A stretch of DNA of 64,000 bases, taken from the NCBI GenBank assembly GCA_040387755.1, contig JAZKDB010000002.1, positions 1,612,001 to 1,676,000 of the forward strand, in the 5' to 3' direction. Positions 1 to 7,387 of this stretch are shown in pieces. Numbering within the stretch: position 1 is the first letter of the stretch; each line of letters opens with the position of its first letter. A program made the translations under genes and the position numbers. The notes beneath the pieces were generated by a model. That model did no database searches. It was not told where the DNA came from and worked only from the letters and a program-made list of their open reading frames with translations. The DNA comes from Rurimicrobium sp040387755 (GTDB taxonomy: Bacteria > Bacteroidota > Bacteroidia > Chitinophagales > Chitinophagaceae).

Positions 1-687
1 TTTAAGTTCCGGCATTTTCCGCATAATCTTTGGCGGATTGGAAGTGTTGGGGAAATAACGGAAACCAATATGCGCTCCCAAAAGATTAATACCCAGATTG
101 GGGAGCCTGAATTTTGCAGCAGACATGTGTGTAAAACTTATGCCACCCTGTATATCCCAATGGTTGTTGAGATGATATCGAAGATCAGAGGATAACAAAC
201 TAAAATTATTGATGCGAGAGCCCATTGCACTGTTTACCGTATCCCAATAAGGCGCATAAGGCCTGTATTGCTTGCTGACAAAACCTAAGGACATACCAAA
301 CCTGAGTGTCCATTCCCAATCAGACTGCCGAAGTAAAGGCAATTCAAGATTTGGGTAAATACCAATGCCTTGACCAAAAAGATCTTTATCATAATAAGTA
401 TAGGTAATACCCAAGCCAATAGTCGGATAATTACGCCTTTGCTGCCATGCAGCACGGCCGTTGGTCTTCCAAACCAAATTAAGCTCCCCTCCACCTGAAA
501 TATCGGGAATAGCACCCTGAAACTTCTTGGTATGCTTAAATATTCGTCCGGCCACCACATTACTTTCTATGCCAAAACCGGGTTTAACATTTTGCGCCAT
601 TGCCGACCAATAAAAACAAATTCCCGTTACCAAAAAAAAGGTAAAGCGAACCGGTTTAAAACAATTTAGGTCAATAATACTGGGCAT
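1..687 (-). CDS. Acyloxyacyl hydrolase / PagL-like outer-membrane protein (3' end cut by window)
   Basis: The reading frame is open from the ATG at 687 to the window edge, 229 codons, without a stop. Residues 13-31 form a hydrophobic signal-peptide-like segment ending in AMAQ, so the upstream ATG is preferred to the one at 600. The rest alternates short beta-type strands. Near residues 186-201 it reads THMSAAKFRLPNLGIN, which resembles the H-x-S-N...PNLG motif of the lipid A 3-O-deacylase/acyloxyacyl hydrolase family; His187 and Ser189 would be catalytic, but the usual Asn after Ser is Ala. Such enzymes trim acyl chains from lipid A in the outer membrane. Family membership is inferred from this motif and the barrel-like pattern. 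It is divergent from folA. Confidence 0.6.
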   Translation of the reverse strand, partial: MPSIIDLNCFKPVRFTFFLVTGICFYWSAMAQNVKPGFGIESNVVAGRIFKHTKKFQGAIPDISGGGELNLVWKTNGRAAWQQRRNYPTIGLGITYTYYDKDLFGQGIGIYPNLELPLLRQSDWEWTLRFGMSLGFVSKQYRPYAPYWDTVNSAMGSRINNFSLLSSDLRYHLNNHWDIQGGISFTHMSAAKFRLPNLGINLLGAHIGFRYFPNTSNPPKIMRKMPELK

Positions 688-755
688 AAAGGGGAATTAA
701 AGTTACCAAATCAAACCTACAATTTTTCCGGACAAATCCCATTACCACAATCCTT

Positions 756-763
756 TATCTTTG
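756..763 (+). promoter_or_regulatory. -7 element of the folA promoter (TATCTTTG)
   Basis: TATCTTTG matches the Bacteroidota -7 consensus TAnnTTTG. It sits 22 bases before the folA ATG at 785, and it overlaps a TTG at 761 that would otherwise extend the gene, so that earlier start is unlikely. No clear -33 TTTG is visible at the usual distance. Confidence 0.6.
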
Positions 764-784
764 TACTATATTCTGAAAACAGTA

Positions 785-1285
785 ATGATGACAAAAACGA
801 TAGTGGTTGCCGCTTCTGAAAACAATGTGATAGGTATAAACAATAATCTGCCCTGGCATTTATCGGATGATTTGAAATTTTTTAAAAAGATAACATTGGG
901 CAAACCTGTTCTAATGGGTCGAAAAACATTCGATTCACTGGGCAAACCTTTACCCAAAAGGCTTAATATCGTTCTCTCTCGCAGCCATCAGGATTTACCT
1001 GAAGGCGTTCTTCAATTCAAAAACTATAGCGACGCCATTCACCATCTTGAAAATATCCAAACAGAAGAAGTGTGTATCATTGGCGGGGGTCTTGTATTTG
1101 CTGATGCGTTGGCAAGTGTGGATCAAATATACCTTACGCGTGTACACACTATATTAGATAATGGAGAAGTCTTTTTCCCGGTTCTGGATACTGGAATATG
1201 GAAAAAAGTGTGGGAAGAATATCACCCGGCAGACGAGCAACACGCTTTTGCTTTCACATTCGAACAATACAAAAAAGCACAATAA
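785..1285 (+). CDS. folA: Dihydrofolate reductase
   Basis: Reduces dihydrofolate to tetrahydrofolate with NADPH in the cytoplasm; this folate feeds thymidylate synthase, encoded here at 57618. The 166-residue protein has the family marks in order: VIGxNNxLPWHL (residues 15-26), an acidic residue equivalent to the catalytic Asp (Asp29, in SDDLKFF), the NADPH-binding GKPVLMGRKTFDSLG segment, NIVLSR, and IIGGGLVFADAL in the second half. The start is ATG 785 (or 788) because the TTG at 761 lies inside the promoter -7 box. The next gene begins 3 bases after the stop, so the two are probably co-transcribed. Confidence 0.96.
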   Translation: MMTKTIVVAASENNVIGINNNLPWHLSDDLKFFKKITLGKPVLMGRKTFDSLGKPLPKRLNIVLSRSHQDLPEGVLQFKNYSDAIHHLENIQTEEVCIIGGGLVFADALASVDQIYLTRVHTILDNGEVFFPVLDTGIWKKVWEEYHPADEQHAFAFTFEQYKKAQ

Positions 1286-1288
1286 GCA

Positions 1289-1780
1289 TTGGCATTTTAC
1301 ACATTTTTTCAACGCATCCAATATTGGCTTATAGCCAAAAACCGCCATGGAGTTCATTCTCCATTTGTTTACGACTTTGTTGAAAAAATATTGAATGGGC
1401 GTTTGACGGATAAAAATTTTAGTCAATCTCGTTATTGGAAACAGGTTGGCTTTACTTCAAAACAGTCCATTATTCTAGATAGAATTTGCTCTTATTATAA
1501 CATTCATTCTATTCATTTACCCGGAAATCAGATAGAATTCACTACCAGCAATTCAGGAATACGCCTCTTAATTTATTCTGAACTAAGTCAAATTGAATTA
1601 AACAATCATTGTTCGGACATCGTTATTGTTTTAAATCCACGTTCATCTTTAGCAAAATACTTGAATTGGAGAAGGCTGACAACTGAACCGGGAATTACAT
1701 TATCATTAGACATTTTCGAAATGGGAATTTTCTTTTTTCGCAAAGAATTTCTTGTAAAGCAGCATTTTATTCTTAAATAG
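1289..1780 (+). CDS. Shortened methyltransferase-family protein lacking the SAM-binding core
   Basis: 163 residues from a TTG start 3 bases after folA; no ATG occurs in frame until near the C terminus. The N terminus (KNRHGVHSPFVYDFVEKIL, residues 17-35) is the hallmark of a Bacteroidota class I SAM-dependent methyltransferase family of about 230-270 residues with an 'HGIHSPF' leader. The C terminus (GITLSLDIFEMGIFFFRKEF) also fits the end of that family. The middle, where the Gly-rich SAM-binding motif I (E/DxGxGxG) should lie, is shortened and I see no such motif. It may have lost catalysis. Recognition of the family is from memory of the motif, so confidence in function is low; confidence that it is translated is moderate. 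Confidence 0.6.
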   Translation: MAFYTFFQRIQYWLIAKNRHGVHSPFVYDFVEKILNGRLTDKNFSQSRYWKQVGFTSKQSIILDRICSYYNIHSIHLPGNQIEFTTSNSGIRLLIYSELSQIELNNHCSDIVIVLNPRSSLAKYLNWRRLTTEPGITLSLDIFEMGIFFFRKEFLVKQHFILK

Positions 1781-1829
1781 TTAACAGGGTCAATTATTTA
1801 AACAAAATGTTCATTTATTTTCCAAGCCT

Positions 1830-1837
1830 TATCTTTG
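1830..1837 (+). promoter_or_regulatory. -7 element (TATCTTTG) upstream of the CNNM/CorC gene
   Basis: TATCTTTG fits TAnnTTTG. A start of transcription near 1844 would give a leader of about 70 bases before the ATG at 1913. No distinct -33 TTTG is visible. Confidence 0.5.
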
Positions 1838-1912
1838 TGCTCACAAAAATGTAGTTGATACTATTTCCCTAAAATCAGGAGTAGATATTGACACAAAAAA
1901 ATTTGTTGCAAT

Positions 1913-3214
1913 ATGATTGCAGACCTGATACTCACACTTTTTTTAGTTGTACTAAATGGCTTTTTTGTAGCCGCCGAATTTGCCATAGTAAAAGTTCGTT
2001 CTTCCCAAATAGATATTGCCAAAGTAAGCAAATCCTTATCAGCAACAGCCAAAGGCATTGTCAGCAATCTGGATGCTTATTTAGCTGCCACACAATTAGG
2101 GATAACCCTTGCCAGTTTGGGTTTGGGTTGGGTAGGTGAAGAAGTAATGACAAAAATTATTCTCAATTTCTTTGGCCTTTTGAATTTGAATATTACCGAA
2201 GCTGTTGCTCATAAAGCTGCAATCCCGGTAGCCTTTTTTATCATTACGGTTCTACATATCGTATTTGGCGAGCTTGCACCCAAATCCATAGCAATACGTT
2301 ATCCTGCAGGCACCACCTTTGCCATTGCATGGCCACTACGTGTGTTCTATTTTATTTTCCGTCCCATTATTTGGTTGATGAACGGATTGGCCAACTTATT
2401 ATTACGCATTGTGGGGATAAAACCCCTGCATGGTAACGAAATTCACTCTGAAGAAGAGTTGAAAATGATCATCACAGAAAGTCACGAAGGAGGAGCAATT
2501 GAAGAAACTGAACGTGAGCTCATTCAAAATGTATTTGATTTTGACGACCGAAGGGTTTGGGACATCCTTACTGCAAAAAAGAACATTACCGTTATTCCTG
2601 CAGAGTTCACCATAGGCCAGGCCATGTCTTTTGCTATCAAAGAAGGTTATTCACGGTATCCGGTATGTGGCACTGAGCTGGATGACATAAAAGGCATTAT
2701 CTATACCAAAGATTTAATGAAAAGCATCATGGAGTCAGATGCCAATGAGCATAAATCCATATTGCCACTTTGCCGTAAAGCCTACTTTATATCAGCCAGT
2801 AAAAAAATCAAAGACTTACTGAAAGAGTTTCAGAAAAAGCATATCCATATGGCTATCGTTACAGATGAAGTAGGCGATGTGACTGGTATTGTATCTATGG
2901 AAGATATTCTGGAGGAATTGGTAGGAGAAATACAGGATGAATATGATAATGAAAAACCCGTAGTTGAGTTAACTTCGAACGGGAATTATCTGGTAAGCGC
3001 CCACCACTCGCTGATAGATATCAATAAATTATTGCCTCATAAATTTGAAGAAAACGAGAACTATGAAACTCTTGCAGGATTGATTGCTTATCACCATCCC
3101 GACGAAATAAAGATGAACGATAAGTTCCATCTTGAAGAATATGAGATTACAATATTGAATACTTACAATAATTCTGCAGAAAAAGTAGAATTGAAGTTAA
3201 TAGAAACTGAATAA
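1913..3214 (+). CDS. CNNM/CorC-type transporter (DUF21-CBS-CBS-CorC_HlyC; 'hemolysin family')
   Basis: 433 residues. Residues 1-165 are the DUF21/CNNM membrane domain: four hydrophobic helices, with LNGFFVAAEFAIVKVRSSQ near the N terminus and TQLGITLASLGLGWVGE, both typical of the family. Residues about 205-330 hold the CBS pair, with ESHEGGAIEETERELIQNVFDFDDRRVWDILT before it and the classic GDVTGIVSMEDILEELVGEIQDEYD at the end. The C-terminal ~80 residues form the CorC_HlyC domain. Family members are linked to Mg2+/Co2+ efflux or resistance; older names call them hemolysins (TlyC) without good evidence. The closely related GldE of gliding bacteria cannot be excluded. mlaE follows after 15 bases on the same strand. 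Confidence 0.88.
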   Translation: MIADLILTLFLVVLNGFFVAAEFAIVKVRSSQIDIAKVSKSLSATAKGIVSNLDAYLAATQLGITLASLGLGWVGEEVMTKIILNFFGLLNLNITEAVAHKAAIPVAFFIITVLHIVFGELAPKSIAIRYPAGTTFAIAWPLRVFYFIFRPIIWLMNGLANLLLRIVGIKPLHGNEIHSEEELKMIITESHEGGAIEETERELIQNVFDFDDRRVWDILTAKKNITVIPAEFTIGQAMSFAIKEGYSRYPVCGTELDDIKGIIYTKDLMKSIMESDANEHKSILPLCRKAYFISASKKIKDLLKEFQKKHIHMAIVTDEVGDVTGIVSMEDILEELVGEIQDEYDNEKPVVELTSNGNYLVSAHHSLIDINKLLPHKFEENENYETLAGLIAYHHPDEIKMNDKFHLEEYEITILNTYNNSAEKVELKLIETE

Positions 3215-3229
3215 TAACAACAGCTGATT

Positions 3230-3979
3230 ATGATTTTAGGCCGCTTTTTCGAACATACCGGACGCATCTTTTTGATGTTGAAAGGCGGCGTAAGCCGACC
3301 TGAGAATGGACAAGTATATTGGAAAGAATTTATGACCCAATGCAATGACATCGGCATTCGCTCTTTACCTATTGTGTTGGTTATTTCGGTGTTTTTGGGG
3401 ATGGTATTGACATTGCAGGTTGCCTATCAATTGATTAGCCCCTGGGTGCCGAAGTATATCATTGCGCAGCTAACCAGAGACACCGCAATTCTTGAGTTAT
3501 CGCCAACTCTGATTTGTATTGTATTGGCAGGGGTAGTCGGCAGTAAAATAGCTTCGGAGCTGGGTAACATGCGTGTTAGTGAGCAAATTGATGCATTGGA
3601 AATAATGGGTATTAATACCAAAACCTATTTGATTATCCCAAAGATTTTGGCTTCTCTTATTATGGTTCCCTGCCTTGTGATTCTTTCTATTGCCATCTGT
3701 ATTGTTGGGGGTTATATCGCTGGTGTTACCAGCAATATCCTTAGCGAAGCACAATTTATGCAGGGACTTACGCAAGGTTTTATACCTTATAATCTGGTGG
3801 TTGCAATGTCCAAATCCGTAGCCTTTGCCTTTATCATCTCTACTATTCCGGCTTACTATGGATATTATGTAAAGGGTGGCGCATTGGAGATAGGCAAGGC
3901 ATCCACTACAGCTGTAGTGGTAAGTTGTATACTGATATTATTGGCCGACTATGCAGTTTCTGCATTATTGCTCAACTAA
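3230..3979 (+). CDS. mlaE: MlaE-family ABC transporter permease (lipid transport)
   Basis: 249 residues, the normal size. The MlaE signature is clear: SLPIVLVISVFLGMVLTLQ in the first membrane helix, then REL-type SPTLICIVLAGVVGSKIASELGNMRVSEQIDALEIMGI (about residues 85-125), and a C-terminal AYYGYYVKGGALEIGKASTTAVV segment. It is the inner-membrane permease of a phospholipid-transport ABC system acting between inner and outer membranes. The usual partner ATPase gene (mlaF) does not follow; the next gene is on the other strand, so the partner must be elsewhere or be encoded by another ABC gene. Confidence 0.9.
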   Translation: MILGRFFEHTGRIFLMLKGGVSRPENGQVYWKEFMTQCNDIGIRSLPIVLVISVFLGMVLTLQVAYQLISPWVPKYIIAQLTRDTAILELSPTLICIVLAGVVGSKIASELGNMRVSEQIDALEIMGINTKTYLIIPKILASLIMVPCLVILSIAICIVGGYIAGVTSNILSEAQFMQGLTQGFIPYNLVVAMSKSVAFAFIISTIPAYYGYYVKGGALEIGKASTTAVVVSCILILLADYAVSALLLN

Positions 3980-3984
3980 CAGGA

Positions 3985-4581
3985 TTATTGGATGTATTGA
4001 CGTAATGAATCGAGCGGCACAAAGCCTTCGAATGTCTTAATTAATCTCAAACTTTTACCATCATAAATATTGATTTGAGGCAAAGCAGCGTAAGTAAATA
4101 ATTTGCGGATAATGCGGGCGCTATCAATCGAAACAGTAATAGTAGAAGGAAATTGACTACATTTCAAATTGGATTCAAAATAACTGAGATTAGGTGTTTG
4201 AACATCCGCCGCAACCAAAAGAACTTTGCTCTTTTTAAACATAAAAATATTTTGGGTAATTAGTCTGGTTTCATCTTCACAGTGCTCGCAGGTAGGATTA
4301 AACATAACGAGAAACAAATTACCTCCGGATTCCAAAACATCCTTTGAGATATTTTTATTCTCATAATTGACAATATTGAATTTTGGCAGAGGGGCATTCA
4401 TCAGCTTGTAGTCAAATTCCACTTCCATTTCTGTCTTTACAGGGCGCAAAAAAGCAGTTCCCGGAATCGTCAGGGCTGATACAACAGAACCCTGATTCTC
4501 AGTTTTCTTCTTTTTCTTTTGGGCAAGTGCACAAACTGAGACCGTAAACAAACAAGCTAATATCAGTAAATTGCGTTTCAT
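3985..4581 (-). CDS. Secreted thioredoxin-fold protein with CEHC motif
   Basis: 198 residues. Residues 1-20 are a signal peptide (MKRNLLILACLFTVSVCALAQ), followed by a run of five Lys. The body reads as a thioredoxin-like fold: GGNLFLVMFNPTCEHCEDET around residues 86-105 carries a CxxC redox pair after the first strand, and ALPQINIYDGKSLRLIKTFEGF carries the cis-Pro loop. It probably acts in the periplasm as a TlpA-like thiol oxidoreductase; its substrate is unknown. A second protein of this kind lies at 55763-56287. The stop is 6 bases from the stop of the convergent mlaE. Confidence 0.75.
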   Translation of the reverse strand: MKRNLLILACLFTVSVCALAQKKKKKTENQGSVVSALTIPGTAFLRPVKTEMEVEFDYKLMNAPLPKFNIVNYENKNISKDVLESGGNLFLVMFNPTCEHCEDETRLITQNIFMFKKSKVLLVAADVQTPNLSYFESNLKCSQFPSTITVSIDSARIIRKLFTYAALPQINIYDGKSLRLIKTFEGFVPLDSLRQYIQ

Positions 4582-4665
4582 AGTTGAGCAGATTTTTTTA
4601 GGGATTCATTTCATTACGAAAGTAAAACATCGTGCTCATTATTCTGTTTATAATCTATTAAAATA

Positions 4666-5931
4666 ATGATAAGCCATATTCCACTTGCAGAAAGAATGCG
4701 CCCTCAATCGCTGGATACTTTTATCGGGCAAGAACATCTGGTAGCCGAAGGAAAAGTATTGGCACAAATGATTGCACAACGAAAAGCACATTCCATCATT
4801 TTTTGGGGACCTCCGGGTGTGGGCAAAACAACTCTTGCCCAAATCATTGCCCATTCGTTGGATTTGCCCTTTTACACACTTAGCGCGATTGATAGTGGCG
4901 TAAAAGAGGTGCGGGCTGTTATTGAAAATGCCAGAAAATCTGGTAAAGCCTTATTATTCATTGACGAGCTGCATCGCTTTAACAAAGCACAGCAGGATAG
5001 CTTATTAGGTGCTGTAGAACGCGGAATTATTACACTCATTGGTGCCACCACAGAGAATCCTTCTTTCGAGGTAATAGGGGCATTGCTCAGCCGCTGTCAG
5101 GTTTATGTTTTACAACCGCTCTCAGATGATGAATTGAAGGCACTGGTAATACAGGCTTTGACGCAGGATGAATGGCTGAAAAATCATCAGATAGACATTA
5201 ATGAATGGGAAGCCTTGCTACAGCTGAGCGGAGGAGACGCACGAAAATTATTGAACCTCTTGGAAATCATAGTTTCTGCCCTACCAGACAATGAAGGAAT
5301 CATTACAAACGCTTTGGTTCAGGAGATTGTACAACAAAAAATGGCACTTTATGATAAAAGTGGTGAACAGCATTATGATATCATTTCGGCTTTCATCAAA
5401 TCAATAAGAGGCAGTGACCCAAATGCTGCCGTATATTGGTTGGCCAGGATGATAGAAGGTGGTGAAGACCCGAAATTCATTGCCCGGCGAATGCTCATTT
5501 CTGCTTCAGAAGATATCGGGAATGCAAATCCCAATGCACTATTACTGGCTACCTCAACTTTTCAGGCAGTAGAAATGATTGGTTACCCAGAATGCAGAAT
5601 CATCTTATCTCAAACAGCTGTTTATTTAGCATCGTCTGCAAAGAGCAACGCATCCTATTTAGCCATTGGCAAAGCACAAAGCCTGGTAAGGCAAACAGGT
5701 GATTTACCAGTACCCATGCATTTACGCAACGCACCCACCAAAATGATGAAAAATATGGGCTACGGTCAGGATTATCAATATGCTCACGACTTTGAGGGAA
5801 ATTTCGTGCATCAAGAATTTCTGCCTGATAAAATTGCTCAGACCAAACTCTACGAACCGGGACAAAATGCAAGTGAAGACAGACTAAGGGCTTATCTCAA
5901 GCAATGTTGGAAAGAAAAATACGGTTATTAA
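4666..5931 (+). CDS. rarA: Replication-associated recombination protein A (AAA+ ATPase)
   Basis: 421 residues, typical of RarA/MgsA. It begins with the family-specific PLAERMRPQSLDTFIGQEHL, then Walker A GPPGVGKTT (residues 48-56), Walker B LLFIDELHRF (96-105) followed by NKAQQDSLLGAVE, sensor ATTENPSFE, and the C-terminal tetramerisation/lid region with ISAFIKSIRGSDPNAAVYWLARM and LRNAPTKMM. RarA acts at stalled replication forks in the cytoplasm, interacting with SSB. It is one of the few plus-strand genes in the left half of the window. Confidence 0.96.
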   Translation: MISHIPLAERMRPQSLDTFIGQEHLVAEGKVLAQMIAQRKAHSIIFWGPPGVGKTTLAQIIAHSLDLPFYTLSAIDSGVKEVRAVIENARKSGKALLFIDELHRFNKAQQDSLLGAVERGIITLIGATTENPSFEVIGALLSRCQVYVLQPLSDDELKALVIQALTQDEWLKNHQIDINEWEALLQLSGGDARKLLNLLEIIVSALPDNEGIITNALVQEIVQQKMALYDKSGEQHYDIISAFIKSIRGSDPNAAVYWLARMIEGGEDPKFIARRMLISASEDIGNANPNALLLATSTFQAVEMIGYPECRIILSQTAVYLASSAKSNASYLAIGKAQSLVRQTGDLPVPMHLRNAPTKMMKNMGYGQDYQYAHDFEGNFVHQEFLPDKIAQTKLYEPGQNASEDRLRAYLKQCWKEKYGY

Positions 5932-5934
5932 ATA

Positions 5935-6441
5935 TTATGGCGGTAATGGACCACTGTATTGACCACAATATGGCCTGTAACTGCAATTTTGATGGTAATT
6001 AATATGCACTTCCGGATTATTGCCAGGCTTAACTTTAAGAATAAAATCAGGGGTTGCATACCTTTTGCGTAAGCAGGAAATGTTCCAGGTAATTTCATGA
6101 GTATTTTTAGGAGCTATAAAAACTTTAGACTTCCACTCCTCGATGAAGTAATAGGTCACTCCCGGGCTGAGCATTACTTCAAAACGACCATTAGCATCTG
6201 TTTTTACTTTCTTTACAGTTTTATTGGTGCTCTTATTTACAGTACCTATTTTGATGTAAATAACTTTGTCAGACAATGGTTTTTCTGTACTCAAATCCTT
6301 AAGCATTTCATCACTTGGCCTTGCACCGCCGCAATAATCTTCGGTAGCAGTAATATAAGCTTTGACACTGACTTTCCTTTGTGCATTGGATGCCAAACTA
6401 AGGATTGAAAGAAAAAAGAAAAGAAAAGAAAATCGACACAT
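5935..6441 (-). CDS. Small secreted protein with carboxypeptidase-regulatory-like domain
   Basis: 168 residues with a signal peptide (hydrophobic residues 4-20, ending SNAQ). The middle (KVSVKAYITATEDYCGGARPSDEML ... KTDANGRFEVMLSPGVTYYFIE) resembles a carboxypeptidase-regulatory-like/transthyretin-like beta-sandwich. Six Cys residues remain after cleavage would be expected, so disulfides are possible. Its ATG shares one base with the TAA of the upstream NYN gene, so the two are translationally coupled, odd for a cytoplasmic and an exported product. Function unknown. Confidence 0.65.
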   Translation of the reverse strand: MCRFSFLFFFLSILSLASNAQRKVSVKAYITATEDYCGGARPSDEMLKDLSTEKPLSDKVIYIKIGTVNKSTNKTVKKVKTDANGRFEVMLSPGVTYYFIEEWKSKVFIAPKNTHEITWNISCLRKRYATPDFILKVKPGNNPEVHINYHQNCSYRPYCGQYSGPLPP

Positions 6442-7214
6442 TACTTTGCTTGTTTACGACGAATATAAATATGCTTGATGTTGTTCTTTCCGGCACTTCG
6501 CTCATCAATTTCAAATTTATTGATACTCTTAATTAATGCGAGCATTTTATTGAAACCATAGTTTCGGGGATCAAAATCCGGCTTTTTCTTAAGTAACAAA
6601 TTACCCAGTTCACCTAAAAATGCCCAACCATCATCATCTGCCAAATCGCTGATACTGTCAGCAATGAGCTTTATAAATTTAGAGTCAATTTTATTTAGGG
6701 GCAGTTTATCCGCCGGGCTTTTTGTATTTTCAATTTTAGGACTATCCTCTTCGGGATTAATATCAGTATCTGAAGGTTTAAGAATCTCCAGATAAATAAA
6801 TTTATCGCATGCTGTAATAAATGGAGTCAGTGTTTTCTTTTCTCCTATGCCAATTACTTTCATTCCTGCTTCCCTCAGTCTGGTAGCCAATCTGGTGAAA
6901 TCACTGTCGCTTGATACGATACAAAATCCATCAACCTTTCCGGTATACAGTATATCCATTGCATCTATAATCAATGCGCTGTCAGATGCATTTTTACCAC
7001 TTGAATAACTGTACTGCTGGATAGGAGTGATTGCATTTTCCAGCAATACTTTTTTCCATCCCGATACCGTAGGTTTTGTCCAATCTGCATAGATACGTTT
7101 GAAAGTAGGACTGCCGTATTTTGCAATCTCTTCAAACATCTCTTTAACATTGGCATAAGGAACATTATCGGCATCAATAAGGACCGCCAACTTAAGGTCT
7201 TTTGTTATCTCCAT
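6441..7214 (-). CDS. NYN-domain (PIN-like) RNase with C-terminal OST-HTH/LOTUS domain
   Basis: 257 residues. Residues 8-150 are a NYN/LabA-type PIN-fold nuclease domain: LAVLIDADNVPYANVKEMFEE, then SSGKNASDSALIIDAMDILY and GFCIVSSDSDFTRLATRLREAGMKVIGIGE, giving the conserved acidic cluster (DAD, D, SSDSDF). Residues about 175-255 look like an OST-HTH/LOTUS RNA-binding winged helix (DDDGWAFLGELGNLLLKKKPDFDPRNYGFNKMLALIKS). This NYN-LOTUS pair is common in bacteria and predicted to cut or bind RNA; the target is unknown. It heads a two-gene transcript with the secreted protein downstream. Confidence 0.85.
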   Translation of the reverse strand: MEITKDLKLAVLIDADNVPYANVKEMFEEIAKYGSPTFKRIYADWTKPTVSGWKKVLLENAITPIQQYSYSSGKNASDSALIIDAMDILYTGKVDGFCIVSSDSDFTRLATRLREAGMKVIGIGEKKTLTPFITACDKFIYLEILKPSDTDINPEEDSPKIENTKSPADKLPLNKIDSKFIKLIADSISDLADDDGWAFLGELGNLLLKKKPDFDPRNYGFNKMLALIKSINKFEIDERSAGKNNIKHIYIRRKQAK

Positions 7215-7244
7215 TATGATATGACTATTAATGCATATTCTCTA

Positions 7245-7274
7245 CAAATATACTTATAAGCCCGTCAAGCAAAA
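7245..7274 (-). promoter_or_regulatory. Promoter of the NYN-LOTUS operon (TTTTG-N17-TATATTTG)
   Basis: On the minus strand a TATATTTG -7 element lies at 7252-7245 and TTTTG at 7274-7270, about 17 bases upstream. The leader to the ATG at 7214 is about 25 bases. Confidence 0.6.
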
Positions 7275-7329
7275 CAAATCTTCTGTTTTATGTTAATTCG
7301 TTAGAAGAACAATAATGTAATAGACTAAA

Positions 7330-7370
7330 AAAAGGAATGCCGTGAATCTGATGTTCACAGCATTCCTTTT
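7330..7370 (-). terminator. Hairpin terminator of the PKD/T9SS gene
   Basis: AAAAGGAATGC (7330-7340) pairs with GCATTCCTTTT (7360-7370), extended by GTGAA/TTCAC inside; on the minus strand it ends in a T run. It lies 18 bases past the stop of the gene at 7388. Confidence 0.8.
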
Positions 7371-7387
7371 CCTAAATAATAGAACAA

